Counted from the stretch's first letter, positions 1-7,943 are shown. The stretch: DNA of 27,412 nucleotides from Candidatus Kuenenia stuttgartensis (GCA_945876515.1 CAMCPF010000002.1:1-27412); one strand, 5' to 3'. Notes: generated from the sequence alone by a model not told the origin. Numbers and translations: made by a program.

Positions 1-1
1 G

Positions 2-343
2 CTCGCCTTCCGGGCCGCCTCCCGATCCGAGTCGAACGCGACGCGACGGCGGCTCGAGGAGGGCCGTCCGCCGACCGGACCGTCACAGGGCCGCTGGGGC
101 ATCGTCTCCCGGGCCGATCCGGGTGAGCCGGGATCTCCGATCGTCGTGGACGTGGCTCGCGGCTCACCGGCCGAACGAGCCGGGCTCCGGGCCGGCGACA
201 GGCTGCAGCAGATCGACGGCCTGCCGTTCGCCGACCAGGCGGAGTTGGTCGAGCGGCTGCGAACCACCGGCGACTCATGCCAGCTGGTGATCGAGCGTCA
301 GGGGAGAGTGCAGAAGGTGATGCTCGAGTCGAAGGGGAACTGA
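2..343 (+). CDS. PDZ-domain protein, C-terminal part (5' end outside window)
   Basis: The frame is open from the first bases of the window to the stop at 341-343, so this is the C-terminal end of a longer protein. The last ~70 residues form a PDZ domain: a GSPAERAGLRAGDRLQQIDG block is the typical carboxylate-loop and beta-strand region, followed by a short helix (ADQAELVERL) and a closing strand pair. PDZ domains bind C-terminal peptides and commonly end HtrA/DegP serine proteases, S41 and M50 proteases and planctomycete retropepsin-like aspartyl proteases. No protease motif falls inside the window, so the enzyme class cannot be assigned. The ~45 residues before the PDZ are Arg- and Pro-rich, which suggests a linker. 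It converges on the acidic protein gene on the minus strand, with 42 bases between the stops. Confidence 0.8.
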   Translation, partial: LAFRAASRSESNATRRRLEEGRPPTGPSQGRWGIVSRADPGEPGSPIVVDVARGSPAERAGLRAGDRLQQIDGLPFADQAELVERLRTTGDSCQLVIERQGRVQKVMLESKGN

Positions 344-385
344 GCCGCCGGGCGGAAGAAGTGGGGGACTGACCGCGGCCGGAGC

Positions 386-850
386 TCAGGCCTCGTCGTC
401 TTCCTCCCAGTCGTCTTCGTCCTCCTCCTCGTCGTCGTCCTCCTCCTCCCAGTCCTCATCCTCTTCCTCGTCATCTTCTTCCTCGTCGAAGTCGTCGTCT
501 TCCTCTTCCCCGTCTTCGTCGTCTTCCTCCTCCTCATCGTCCTCATCGTCTTCGACTTCTTCCCACTCCTCGTCCTCCTCGTCCTCCTCGTCTTCCTCTT
601 CCTCGTCGTCGAACTCTTCGTCCTCGTCCTCGTCCTCGTCCTCGTCTTCATCCTCGTCTTCATCGTCATCGAAGTCGTCGTCTTCGTCGCGGACGACAAG
701 ATCACGATCCGACGCACCGGGCAGCGAGAATCCGGCCTCCGAGCCGTCGAAGAGATCCTCGGCGGCAAGCAAGTCGGGGAGCTCGCTCCAGGAAAAAACC
801 TCGGCGGTCGACACGCCCTCATCGCCCCGGCCACGCTCAGCAATCGTCAC
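386..850 (-). CDS. Extremely acidic Asp/Glu-rich protein (hypothetical)
   Basis: A 154-residue protein if translation starts at the GTG at 848-850. The first ~50 residues have ordinary composition (MTIAERGRGDEGVSTAEVFSW, then SELPDLLAAEDLFDG) and may be a small folded or helical head. The remaining ~100 residues are almost entirely Asp and Glu, with only scattered Trp, Phe, Gly and Val. The start is chosen because GGAGG lies seven bases upstream; longer in-frame starts up to 1057 lack such a site and would give a basic, non-matching N-terminus. Its predicted pI is extremely low and the tail must be disordered. Such tails can mimic nucleic acid, bind basic proteins or bind metal ions, but nothing here selects among these. 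The gene lies 203 bases downstream of scpB on the same strand. No family is recognised. Confidence 0.6.
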   Translation of the reverse strand: MTIAERGRGDEGVSTAEVFSWSELPDLLAAEDLFDGSEAGFSLPGASDRDLVVRDEDDDFDDDEDEDEDEDEDEDEDEEFDDEEEEDEEDEEDEEWEEVEDDEDDEEEEDDEDGEEEDDDFDEEEDDEEEDEDWEEEDDDEEEDEDDWEEDDEA

Positions 851-857
851 GGCATTT

Positions 858-862
858 CCTCC
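858..862 (-). promoter_or_regulatory. Ribosome binding site that fixes the GTG start of the acidic protein
   Basis: On the minus strand GGAGG is followed by seven bases and then GTG (848-850). It is the only good Shine-Dalgarno/start pair in the first half of this reading frame, so it decides the start. Confidence 0.6.
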
Positions 863-1053
863 AGGAGACTGATCGACGACAAAAAACCATTCAACCACGC
901 GTTCGCTCGCCAAATCTCTACCCGATCCGCGAATCATCGTCCAATCGGCCGCGGAAAAAAAACGCGACCACCGCACGGGCCGCCGCCGTGGGCCGGGAGA
1001 GCGAAAAGTGTGGCCCGCGTTGGCTCCCCTTGCAAGCCACAGGCGGACCGAAA

Positions 1054-1761
1054 TCACGATTCCGCCGGCGGCTGGTCGCCGGCAGGACCGGCCAGGCTCT
1101 CGATTGGCGGCAGATCTTCCAGGCTGGCCAGCCCGAAGGTGGCCAGGAACCGCCGCGTGGTGACGTACACGTTGGGGCGGCCGAGATCCTCGGCCCGGCC
1201 ACCGATCGCCACCAGGTCGCGGTCCAGCAGCTGCCGCAGCATCTCCTCGCTGCCGACGCCCCGGATCGCCTCGATCTCGGCTCTCGTGACCGGCTGCCGG
1301 TAGGCCACGATCGCCAGGGTCTCGAGGCCTGCCGCGGAGATCCGGGCCGCCGAAGGTTGGTCGTGGAGCCGACGGATCCAGGGGCCAAAAGCGGCCCTCG
1401 ACAGCAACTGGAAGCCGCCGGCGATCTGTTCCACCCGCATGGCCATCCCCGCGGCATCCTGCAGCCGGCGGAGCTCCCGCAGCAGTGTTCGGGCGCGGGT
1501 CCCGTCGGAGAGCCGGGCGAGCTTGGCGAGCCGACGCGTGGAGAGCGGCTCACGAGCGAGAAACAGGGCGGCCTCCAGCCGGGCGAGTTCCTCGGTGCGG
1601 AGGTGCCGGGCGGGGGGCAGTTCGTCCGTGGCGCCGGCGGCGACTCCTCGCTCGGACAGTGTCCGCCGCCTCCACCACTGTCGATGACCGACGCCGGCGG
1701 CGGGCCGTTGGATCAGCGACCATCCCACGCGCGTCGATGGGATCAGCCTGCGGCGGGCCAT
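1054..1761 (-). CDS. scpB: Segregation and condensation protein B
   Basis: ScpB is the dimeric winged-helix kleisin partner that joins ScpA and Smc in the bacterial condensin complex on the nucleoid. The 235-residue product has the two expected winged-helix domains. The first (about residues 55-130) runs from EELARLEAALFLAREPLS through GGFQLLSRAAF. The second (about 140-210) holds the family hallmark ETLAIVAYRQPVTRAEIEAI, followed by GVGSEEMLRQLLDRDLVAI, GRPNVYVTT and FLATFGLASLEDLPP. Length fits the family, with a ~50-residue basic N-terminal extension. Its start codon overlaps the stop of the upstream small secreted protein (TGATG), which suggests translational coupling. No scpA or smc is in the window, unlike the common scpA-scpB pairing. 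An alternative start within the N-terminal extension cannot be excluded. Confidence 0.92.
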   Translation of the reverse strand: MARRRLIPSTRVGWSLIQRPAAGVGHRQWWRRRTLSERGVAAGATDELPPARHLRTEELARLEAALFLAREPLSTRRLAKLARLSDGTRARTLLRELRRLQDAAGMAMRVEQIAGGFQLLSRAAFGPWIRRLHDQPSAARISAAGLETLAIVAYRQPVTRAEIEAIRGVGSEEMLRQLLDRDLVAIGGRAEDLGRPNVYVTTRRFLATFGLASLEDLPPIESLAGPAGDQPPAES

Positions 1762-2261
1762 CAGAGCGGCCCGGCCGCTGGCTCAGGCGGCGCGGCGCGG
1801 GCAGCGAGCCGATCTCGCCACGCCTGCACCTGGTCGGCGAGCGCCGCGGTGGCGGCATCGCGATCGGCCCCCGGAGCCTGGAAGACACGGTGCAACTGCC
1901 CGGCGGCGTCCATCGCGACTCGGCAACTGGCGACGTGCATCCCCGCCACTCCCTCGAGCGGTCGCACGTCGATCACCCCAGCGCCGAGCGCCGCGAGTCG
2001 GGCGGCCGCCGGGGTGCTGCCTGGGAGTGGCTTCGCCGCGGGGCCGGCGGCCGGCGCCAGCGCGGCACTGGGAGCGGACTCACCGTCCGCGACCGCCACG
2101 TGCGCGGGTGAGGCCTCGGCAGGCCGCAGCCAGGTCGCCACCGGCTCCCAGAGATGGCACCGGACTGCCTGACGAAGCCCCGCGGGAACATGGTGCGAGA
2201 ACATCGCCAGGGCGGGCACCACGGTCATGCATACGACCAGAATGCAGGTGCGAAACTTCAT
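1761..2261 (-). CDS. Small secreted Ala/Pro-rich hypothetical protein
   Basis: A 166-residue protein with a clear N-terminal signal: MKFRTC, then a hydrophobic core (ILVVCMTVVPALAMF). The middle is Ala/Pro-rich and low in complexity. A more ordered C-terminal half (about residues 90-150) includes GVIDVRPLEGVAGMHVASCRV and a helical segment ending QAWRDRLAAR. I recognise no domain. AGGAG lies 11 bases upstream of the ATG. The stop overlaps the scpB start by one base, so both are probably translated from one mRNA. The peptidyl-prolyl isomerase gene ends 134 bases upstream on the same strand. It is likely exported or membrane-anchored; its role is unknown. Confidence 0.65.
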   Translation of the reverse strand: MKFRTCILVVCMTVVPALAMFSHHVPAGLRQAVRCHLWEPVATWLRPAEASPAHVAVADGESAPSAALAPAAGPAAKPLPGSTPAAARLAALGAGVIDVRPLEGVAGMHVASCRVAMDAAGQLHRVFQAPGADRDAATAALADQVQAWRDRLAARAAPPEPAAGPL

Positions 2262-2395
2262 CGAAAACCGGACTCCTGAAGCCGGGACGGGCGGGAGAGG
2301 CTAGCTGGCCGGGGAGGTTCGGGCAATGCGGAAACCGCCGCGGGAAGGCCCGGCCTGCGAGGCTCGAGCCCCGCCGGAACCCGCGTCTCATGGCC

Positions 2396-3391
2396 TCAAT
2401 CGCCGCCGACGACGATCACCCGCCGCTGGTCGGGCGGCTCGTCGGCCGTGGCCGGATCGAAGTGGGGCACTCCCGCCGCAAAGCTCACCGGCGATCGGCT
2501 TCGCCCCGCCACGACCAGCCCGCGGACGAGATCCTGAGCCAGAATTTTTTCCAGCCGCGGCCGCACGGCGTCGATCCCGATCCGGCCCGGCTCCACGGCG
2601 GTCACGGTGACGATGTGCATCCCCTGGGCCGACGAGAACGGCGGCGATACGCTCCCCTTGGACAGGCCGTACGCCCGGCCCGAGAAGCCTTCCGCCATCG
2701 GGCCGTCGCGGCCGATCCACCCGAGGTCACCTCCCTCTCGCCGGCTGGGGCCGGCGGAGTGAAGCCGGGCCGCCTCTGCGAACGACAGCCGGCCCTGCAC
2801 GATCTGCTGCCGGATGGCGGTCGCCCGGTCGAGGAGGCCGGCGCCGGCGTCGTCGCCACCGCCCGCTTCCGGACGCAGCACGATGTGGCTGACCCGCAGC
2901 CGCGTGCCGTCGAGCTGGCGGCGGTTCTTCTCGAACGTCTCGGCGAGCGCTTCGGCGGTGATCCGCGGCCGCACGAACTTCTCCAACGCGATCTCGAGCG
3001 CCACCTGCGCATCGAGGTCGCCGGGCGTGCGGCCGCTGGCGGCGAGAAACTCCTCGAACCCGAGCCCCCGTGAGGCCACCTGTTCCCGTAGCCGGGCGAC
3101 GGCCGCCTCGACCTCCGATCCCGTCACGCGAATTCCCAGCCGGTCGAGCTCGGCGCGGAGAATCCGCTCGTCCACCAGCTGGTCGAGGACGGCAGCCTCC
3201 GCCCGCTGCCGCTGCGGCTCGTCGGCCGTCACTGCGAGCCCCAGCCTGCGCACCACGTTGTCGAGATCGACCCGCCGCACGACCGCCGAACCGCAGCGGG
3301 CGATCACGTCGGTCTCTTGGGCGGCCGCGAGCGTCGCAGCCAGCGCGAGCGACAGGCCGACGAGGAGCGGCACCCGACTCGTCCAGGGCAT
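2396..3391 (-). CDS. Periplasmic peptidyl-prolyl isomerase, SurA/PrsA-like parvulin
   Basis: Folding helper that isomerises Xaa-Pro bonds in exported proteins. The 331-residue product starts with a signal peptide (MPWTSRVPLLVGLSLAL, then AATLAAAQ). An N-terminal SurA-type helical chaperone region covers about residues 25-160 (VLDQLVDERILRAELDRLGI, FEEFLAASGRTPGDLDAQV). One parvulin rotamase domain lies at about 165-265, with RVSHIVLRPEA, GGDLGWIGRDGPMAEGF and GMHIVTVTAV as its three typical blocks. The open frame continues upstream to 3676, but that part is Arg/Pro-rich and unlike the family; the Met just before the signal peptide is chosen, although no strong Shine-Dalgarno is visible. It is divergent from the glycosyltransferase gene across a 223-base gap. 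Confidence 0.85.
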   Translation of the reverse strand: MPWTSRVPLLVGLSLALAATLAAAQETDVIARCGSAVVRRVDLDNVVRRLGLAVTADEPQRQRAEAAVLDQLVDERILRAELDRLGIRVTGSEVEAAVARLREQVASRGLGFEEFLAASGRTPGDLDAQVALEIALEKFVRPRITAEALAETFEKNRRQLDGTRLRVSHIVLRPEAGGGDDAGAGLLDRATAIRQQIVQGRLSFAEAARLHSAGPSRREGGDLGWIGRDGPMAEGFSGRAYGLSKGSVSPPFSSAQGMHIVTVTAVEPGRIGIDAVRPRLEKILAQDLVRGLVVAGRSRSPVSFAAGVPHFDPATADEPPDQRRVIVVGGD

Positions 3392-3614
3392 ACGATTCAC
3401 CGGTTCGAGAAACGCCGCGGCGTAGCGCCGGGAAGTCGGCGCCCCCGATCTCCCGAGCCTACAGCACCGCCCGGGCCCGCAGAAGCAGGCCCGGGCCTGC
3501 CGGGCGGTTGGCGGACGCCGGGCCCCGGGCACACAATCCGTGTCAGTCCTCGTGGCCGGCGTCGCGGCACCGCGGCGACCGGAGCGACCATCCACCCCGC
3601 CGCCCCTCACGATC

Positions 3615-4718
3615 ATGTCCCGGATCGCCATCAGCCTGTGCGGAGAGGGCCGAGGCCATGCCACCCGGATCGCCACGCTCGTGGACAGGCTCGACGCGGG
3701 CCACGAACTCCTGATCTACACGTCCGCCGACGCCCTGGCCTTCCTCCGGCGGCAGCTGCACGGCCTGTCTCCGCGGGTCCGCCTCGAGGAGATTCCAGGC
3801 GTGGTGTTCCAATACACCGCCGGCCGGCTCGACGTCATGCGGTCGATCGCCGCCGGTCTCGACTACCAGGCCCGCCAGCTCGGCCCGCTGGTCGATCGGA
3901 TGATCCGCGACCTCGACGCCTTCGGGGCCGACCTTGCGATCACCGACTTCGAGCCCGCCCTGCCGCGGGCTGCCGGCCGGCTGGGCATCCCGCTGGTGAG
4001 CGTCGATCACCAGCACTTCCTCCTCGCCTACGATCTCGACGCGCTGCCCTGGTCACTCCAGTGGAACGCCTGGTTCATGAGCCGGGCCGTCTGGATGTAC
4101 GTCACCGAGGCGGCCGACACGGTGGTCTCGGCGTTCTTTCGCCCGCCGCTGCGGCGCGGCTGGGAGCACGTCGTGCAGGTCGGACCGCTGCTCCGCCGCG
4201 AGGTCCTCGCCGCCCATGTCCGCGACGAGGGGTTCGTGCTCAGCTACCTCCGCCGGCACACGCCCTTCTCGGCGGTCGAGGCGATCGCTGCCTGCGGGCT
4301 GCCGGTCCGGATCTACGGACTCGGCGAACGGGAGCCCCTGGGTAACTGTTCGTTTCATGCCATCGACGAACGACGGTTCGTGGACGACCTGGCCGCCTGC
4401 CGCTGCCTGATCTCCGCGGCCGGCAACCAACTGATCGGCGAGTCGCTCCAACTCGGCAAGCCGATGCTGGTGCTGCCGGAGAAGGCCCACTCCGAGCAGC
4501 TGATGAACAGCCACTTCCTGGCGGCCATGGGCTGCGGAGAGTTCGAACTGCTCGAGCAGGTGACGCCGGAGCGGGTCCGGGCGTTCCTTGGCCGGCTCGA
4601 CGGGCTCACGCCGGCGCTGGCCGCGGTCAGGGGCCGAATGGATGGCACCGACGACGTGCTGCGGGTGGTCGAGCACCGCCTGGCCCAGCGGCGGACGGCG
4701 CTCACCGCGGCCCGCTGA
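3615..4718 (+). CDS. Glycosyltransferase of the MJ1255/VC2487 (MurG/GT-B-like) type
   Basis: Probable GT-B glycosyltransferase of 367 residues. The N-terminal nucleotide-sugar fold begins MSRIAISLCGEGRGHATR, in which the GEGRGHATR loop is the MurG-like acceptor-side glycine-rich motif. The middle has ITDFEPALPRAAGRLGIPLV followed by DHQHF, typical of the MJ1255/VC2487 family. The C-terminal donor half contains ISAAGNQLIGESLQLGKPML, which matches the family's sugar-nucleotide binding loop, then PEKAHSEQLMN. The ATG at 3615 is chosen because it directly precedes the first beta strand; the 25-residue upstream extension is Pro/Arg-rich. Donor and acceptor cannot be told from sequence. Its 3' end overlaps rdgB by 17 bases in convergent orientation. 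Confidence 0.82.
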   Translation: MSRIAISLCGEGRGHATRIATLVDRLDAGHELLIYTSADALAFLRRQLHGLSPRVRLEEIPGVVFQYTAGRLDVMRSIAAGLDYQARQLGPLVDRMIRDLDAFGADLAITDFEPALPRAAGRLGIPLVSVDHQHFLLAYDLDALPWSLQWNAWFMSRAVWMYVTEAADTVVSAFFRPPLRRGWEHVVQVGPLLRREVLAAHVRDEGFVLSYLRRHTPFSAVEAIAACGLPVRIYGLGEREPLGNCSFHAIDERRFVDDLAACRCLISAAGNQLIGESLQLGKPMLVLPEKAHSEQLMNSHFLAAMGCGEFELLEQVTPERVRAFLGRLDGLTPALAAVRGRMDGTDDVLRVVEHRLAQRRTALTAAR

Positions 4719-5331
4719 GCGCGGAGGCGATCGACGGCAGGATGGCCCGCAGGGCCCGGCCGCGATGGCTGATCACGGCCTTCACCGCCGGCGCGAGTTC
4801 GCCGAAGGTGCGGTGATACTCGGGCACCACGAACAGGGGGTCGTAGCCGAAGCCGCCGGCTCCGGCCGGTTTCTCCCCGATCAGCCCGCCGCAGGTGCCC
4901 GCAGCCACCGCCACGATCCGGCCGTCCGGCGCGGCCAGCGCCGCGTGGCATGCGTAGTGGGCGGCCCGCGCCGGCCCCCGGCTGCCGGCCAGCCGCTCGA
5001 GCAGGAGCGCGTTGTTGCGGGCGTCGGTCACCTCGCGGGGCTCACCGGCCACCGCGGCGGCAAAGCGGGCCGAAAACACACCAGGCGCGCCGCCGAGCGC
5101 CGGCACCACCAAGCCACTGTCTTCCGCCAGCACCCAGCGGCCGAGCGCCACCGCCTGGGCGGACGCCTTGAGCGCGGCGTTCGCCGCGAACGTGTCGCCG
5201 GTCTCCTCCACCTCCACCGCGGCTGCCAGCCCGGCGAGTGACTCGCAGCCAATCCCGAAGGGCGCGAGCAGGGCGACGAGTTCGCGGACCTTGCCCGAGT
5301 TTGTCGTGCCGAGGACGAGCGGCTGGGTCAT
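4702..5331 (-). CDS. rdgB: Non-canonical purine NTP pyrophosphatase (RdgB/HAM1)
   Basis: Hydrolyses dITP, dXTP and XTP to the monophosphates, keeping deaminated purines out of DNA and RNA. The 209-residue protein has all the family blocks: LVLGTTNSGKVREL at the N-terminus (the T-x-N-x-x-K nucleotide motif), ETGDTFAANAALKA, LAEDSGLVVPALGGAPGV with the catalytic EDSGL, GAGGFGYDPLFV, and KAVISHRGRA near the end. Length is normal for the family. The start Met is directly before the first beta strand. The gene converges on the glycosyltransferase with a 17-base overlap of coding ends, and lies 42 bases upstream of the start-side of the neighbouring minus-strand gene's stop, so the two minus genes may share a transcript. 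Confidence 0.94.
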   Translation of the reverse strand: MTQPLVLGTTNSGKVRELVALLAPFGIGCESLAGLAAAVEVEETGDTFAANAALKASAQAVALGRWVLAEDSGLVVPALGGAPGVFSARFAAAVAGEPREVTDARNNALLLERLAGSRGPARAAHYACHAALAAPDGRIVAVAAGTCGGLIGEKPAGAGGFGYDPLFVVPEYHRTFGELAPAVKAVISHRGRALRAILPSIASALSGPR

Positions 5332-5373
5332 GGAGGCGAAGCGGCTGGAGCGGCGACGGAAACCGCCGGCATC

Positions 5374-6531
5374 CTACCGCCTGCCGGCCGGCCGCCGCGG
5401 CACGTCGATCGGCTTGGGCTGCACGTCGAGGAGAATCCCCGCGAAGGACCGCGGCAGCACCTGGCCGCGAGCCAGGGCGGCTGGATCGGGCCCCAGCCCG
5501 GCGACGATCCGCGCGATCTCAGGGTGCGGCTCCGGCCGGCCGGAGGCCGAGGGCACGGCCAGTTGGTCGATGCCGCCCACGCACACGATGCTCGAGTCGC
5601 GATCGTGAAACTCCCAGGCCTGCCAGCCCGCCCGCCGCAGGGCCTCGGTGAGCCGGTGGGCGTTGTCGGCGGCCTCGACGAGCCGGCTCTCCCGCTCGAC
5701 GCCGCGCACCTGCGGATCCCGCCAGCCGCTTCCCTTGAGGGCCTCGAGAAACCGGTTCACATCGACGAAGCTGCCGCCCGCGTCGGGAGCCGGTTCGGCG
5801 CCATTCGCGAAGGTGCCCGAGCCGGTGAAGGTCGCGACCCGAACGGTGTACCGCCCGGGACAGTCCAGCAGGCCGTGGGCCACGTCGGCGTTCATCGCCA
5901 GCACGAAGTCGTCCACTTCGTGTCGCGAAAAGTAATCATCGGGGAGCAGCGGGTTAGGGATCATGATGGCCGCATGCAGCGGCGGCTTGCCGGCCGGGCG
6001 GGCGTGCTGCCGGTTGGCCTGGAGAAAGTCGGCGACGAGCCGGGTCTTGGTGGCCGTGCCGCCGAGCGATTCCGGGTGCAGCGACTTGACGAGCTGCAGC
6101 GCCTTCTGCCCGCGCGGGTCCTCGCACGAGGCGAAGTCGCCCACGAGCACCGCCACCTCCACCACGCGTTCCGCGTTGGCGTAGCGCATCCGCTTCGGTG
6201 AGCCGTCGGGGTTGAGCCCGATGCCCGCCTGTTCACCCGTGTAGTCGAAGGACTTCTCGTGGGTGTAGGCCCGCAGACGCTGCCGGGCACGCAGTTCCGC
6301 CGCCAGCTTGCGGGCGTCCTCGCGGGCCGCCTCGCCGCGGAAGGTGGTCGCCAGGATCAGCCATGGGCCGTCCTTCTCTGCCAGCGGGTGCATGGCCTGG
6401 GGATCGGCTTCGGCCGCCGAGAACCACGACGCGGGCAGCCAGCCCTGGCCCAGGGCGGCCGGGGCGGAGAGCGCGGCGACCAAAGCCACGAGGATCGAAG
6501 GGCAGCGACGGCGAAGCAGGAGGGCGATCAC
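5374..6531 (-). CDS. Secreted hypothetical protein with two SPOR-like repeats
   Basis: A 385-residue exported protein of no named family. The start is the GTG at 6529-6531: GGAG lies eight bases upstream and the codon opens a signal peptide (MIALLLRRRCPSILVALVAAL, ending APAALGQ). Two regions look like SPOR folds. The first (about residues 55-150) begins GPWLILATTFRGEAAREDARKL and ends with a strand EVAVLVGDFAS followed by KALQLVKSLHPE. The second begins YTVRVATFTGSG and ends AHRLTEALRRAGWQAWEFHD, SSIVCVGGID. SPOR domains bind denuded peptidoglycan glycan strands, so an envelope role is possible; the assignment rests on pattern only. The in-frame extension to 6936 lacks family-like composition. 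Confidence 0.68.
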   Translation of the reverse strand: MIALLLRRRCPSILVALVAALSAPAALGQGWLPASWFSAAEADPQAMHPLAEKDGPWLILATTFRGEAAREDARKLAAELRARQRLRAYTHEKSFDYTGEQAGIGLNPDGSPKRMRYANAERVVEVAVLVGDFASCEDPRGQKALQLVKSLHPESLGGTATKTRLVADFLQANRQHARPAGKPPLHAAIMIPNPLLPDDYFSRHEVDDFVLAMNADVAHGLLDCPGRYTVRVATFTGSGTFANGAEPAPDAGGSFVDVNRFLEALKGSGWRDPQVRGVERESRLVEAADNAHRLTEALRRAGWQAWEFHDRDSSIVCVGGIDQLAVPSASGRPEPHPEIARIVAGLGPDPAALARGQVLPRSFAGILLDVQPKPIDVPRRPAGRR

Positions 6532-6724
6532 CTGGCGGGCTCCGGGAGCATCGCAGGAACGGACGACATGGCGAGGCGAAGCGACCGCACCGCCACCGTA
6601 ACGGCGGGGACGGTAGCGACGGCCCGCCCGGGATGCCAGACTGATCAGCGGCCGGGAAAGCACCGCGGCGGGCGGCGGCAGGGAACTTGGCGAGGCGAAC
6701 CGACGACGCGAGAACCAGGGCAAG

Positions 6725-7123
6725 ATGGTAAATCCAACCGGCACACGATCGGGGTGGCTGACGCTCGTGGTGCTGCTCGTCTGGCTGGCGGCACTGGCCA
6801 CTCCACCCGTGTTCCTGGCCCGGTGGCGGACCACGCGGCTCGCGGAACTCTCCAATCCCGCCGTGCAGGCCAACTGGACCGAGTTTCGCGACGCGATGCG
6901 GACCCAAACCGACCGGTCCGGCCCGGTCCAGCGCAAGGTCCCGAAGAGTGCGGAGCCACCCGAGCTGGTGTGGCTGCGGGATTACTTCTGGCTCGCCGTC
7001 GCCGCCTGGCTGGTGCTGGGCGGCGTCCTCGGCGGCTTCCTCGCCCTCGTCGTGCTCGGAGTCGCTAGCGGCCCAGGAGCAGCCGGGCCGAAACCGCGAC
7101 CACCAGGAACAGAACCAGCGTAA
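6725..7123 (+). CDS. Small two-helix membrane protein (hypothetical)
   Basis: A 132-residue protein with two predicted membrane helices. The first is at about residues 11-35 (WLTLVVLLVWLAALATPPVF). The second is at about 86-110 (WLAVAAWLVLGGVLGGFLAL, then VVLGVA). Between them is a soluble ~50-residue loop rich in charged residues, and the tail is Pro/Gly-rich. A weak AGGG lies a few bases upstream of the ATG. It is divergent from the SPOR-like secreted protein (193-base gap). Its last ~59 bases overlap a possible small membrane protein on the opposite strand. I recognise no family. Confidence 0.55.
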   Translation: MVNPTGTRSGWLTLVVLLVWLAALATPPVFLARWRTTRLAELSNPAVQANWTEFRDAMRTQTDRSGPVQRKVPKSAEPPELVWLRDYFWLAVAAWLVLGGVLGGFLALVVLGVASGPGAAGPKPRPPGTEPA

Positions 7124-7262
7124 TGGCCAGGACGCCGACGAACGAGAACACGCGCTGTCTCCGATACCCACGGAGTTTCCGGCACACGCCGTTCCATCCC
7201 GCGGCCGCCGAATGGTAGACGGCGGGCCGCTGCCGAACAAGGCGAATGCCGTGGGTAAACAA
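7065..7262 (-). CDS. Possible very small membrane protein, overlapping
   Basis: A 65-residue frame (TTG start as drawn; GTG codons further in are alternatives). It has a basic N-terminal half and one long hydrophobic helix near the end (VFSFVGVLAITLVLFLVVAV), followed by SARLLLGR. The hydrophobic segment is unusually clean for a chance frame, but the gene overlaps the last 59 bases of the plus-strand membrane protein and no convincing ribosome binding site was found. It may be real, or a shadow of the Leu/Val-coding helix on the other strand; only the last part overlaps, which weakly favours reality. Confidence 0.3.
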   Translation of the reverse strand: MFTHGIRLVRQRPAVYHSAAAGWNGVCRKLRGYRRQRVFSFVGVLAITLVLFLVVAVSARLLLGR

Positions 7263-7313
7263 GCGGAAATACCGGGGCGAACGAGCAGAATGGCCCGGGC
7301 AAGTTCACCGCGG

Positions 7314-7943
7314 CTACGACCCGCTGAAGGGTCGGCGGAACACCTCTTCCGAAACCACCATCCGGGCCGTGCGGCCCAGCTCCTCGCGGGTGCGCCGCTG
7401 ACCGACGGAGTGCCACGGCGTCACATCGGCGAGCTCGGGCATGATCTCGAGAATCTGCTCGACCAGCATGGTCACCATCCGTGCCACGGTCGGATCCTGG
7501 GCCCGATCACGGATCGCCGCGGCCGTCTTCATCAGCTTCACCATCCGTGACCGTGCGAGCACCGGCCCCGACAACTGCCCCTCGGCCTCGACGAGCAGTT
7601 CGGCCACGGGCACCTCGAGCACCTCCTGCCAGCGGAGCAGGTCGGACAACCGCAGGTCGCAGTCGGGCTGCTCCTGCCGCCGCACGACGGCCAAAGAAAT
7701 CCCCAACCGCCGCGCCACGTTGCGAAGCGTGACCCCCTGCTGGCGGCGGACCTCCGCGATCCGGTGCAGGTCACCGGAGCGGACCGGCACCGCCTCACCC
7801 GCCTCACCCGCCTCGGCGGCCGCTCGGGCGGCATCGGAGTGCTCGCTGTCGGCAAGGGCGAGGGGGTCTGCGAACGAGTCGTTCACGTCGTCGAAGTCTT
7901 CGAAGTCGTCTCGGCAGTCATGATTGCAATCGACGGTCGCCAT
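7314..7943 (-). CDS. XRE-type helix-turn-helix protein
   Basis: A 209-residue probable DNA-binding protein. The first ~55 residues are acidic and probably disordered (CRDDFEDFDDVNDSFADP). A Cro/C1-type helix-turn-helix follows at about residues 58-118: LHRIAEVRRQQGVTLRNVAR, then RLGISLAVVRRQE as the recognition region, and LLRWQEVLEVPVAELL. The C-terminal third is helical (AAIRDRAQDPTVARMVTMLV, EQILEIMPEL). The start at 7943 is fixed by a strong AAGGAGGAG seven bases upstream; the in-frame extension to 7991 is rejected. It stands alone, divergent from the ygfZ-nudix pair across 353 bases, so it could regulate that gap or itself; no operator was identified. Target unknown. Confidence 0.75.
   Translation of the reverse strand: MATVDCNHDCRDDFEDFDDVNDSFADPLALADSEHSDAARAAAEAGEAGEAVPVRSGDLHRIAEVRRQQGVTLRNVARRLGISLAVVRRQEQPDCDLRLSDLLRWQEVLEVPVAELLVEAEGQLSGPVLARSRMVKLMKTAAAIRDRAQDPTVARMVTMLVEQILEIMPELADVTPWHSVGQRRTREELGRTARMVVSEEVFRRPFSGS

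Noticed and set aside
600..690. Regular TCC/TCG/TCT triplet array that could suggest a CRISPR or satellite
   Set aside because: The period is three bases, in frame with Asp/Glu codons of the acidic protein; there are no spacers or conserved repeats of CRISPR length.
298..843. 181-residue basic Thr/Arg/Lys-rich minus-strand frame
   Set aside because: It is the other reading frame of the acidic Asp/Glu tract; its repeat of Thr, Arg and Lys is what GAN-type codons give when shifted. No good ribosome binding site.
7314..7943. XRE-type protein as the antitoxin of a toxin-antitoxin pair
   Set aside because: The protein is longer than typical antitoxins and no toxin-like small ORF lies next to it on the same strand.
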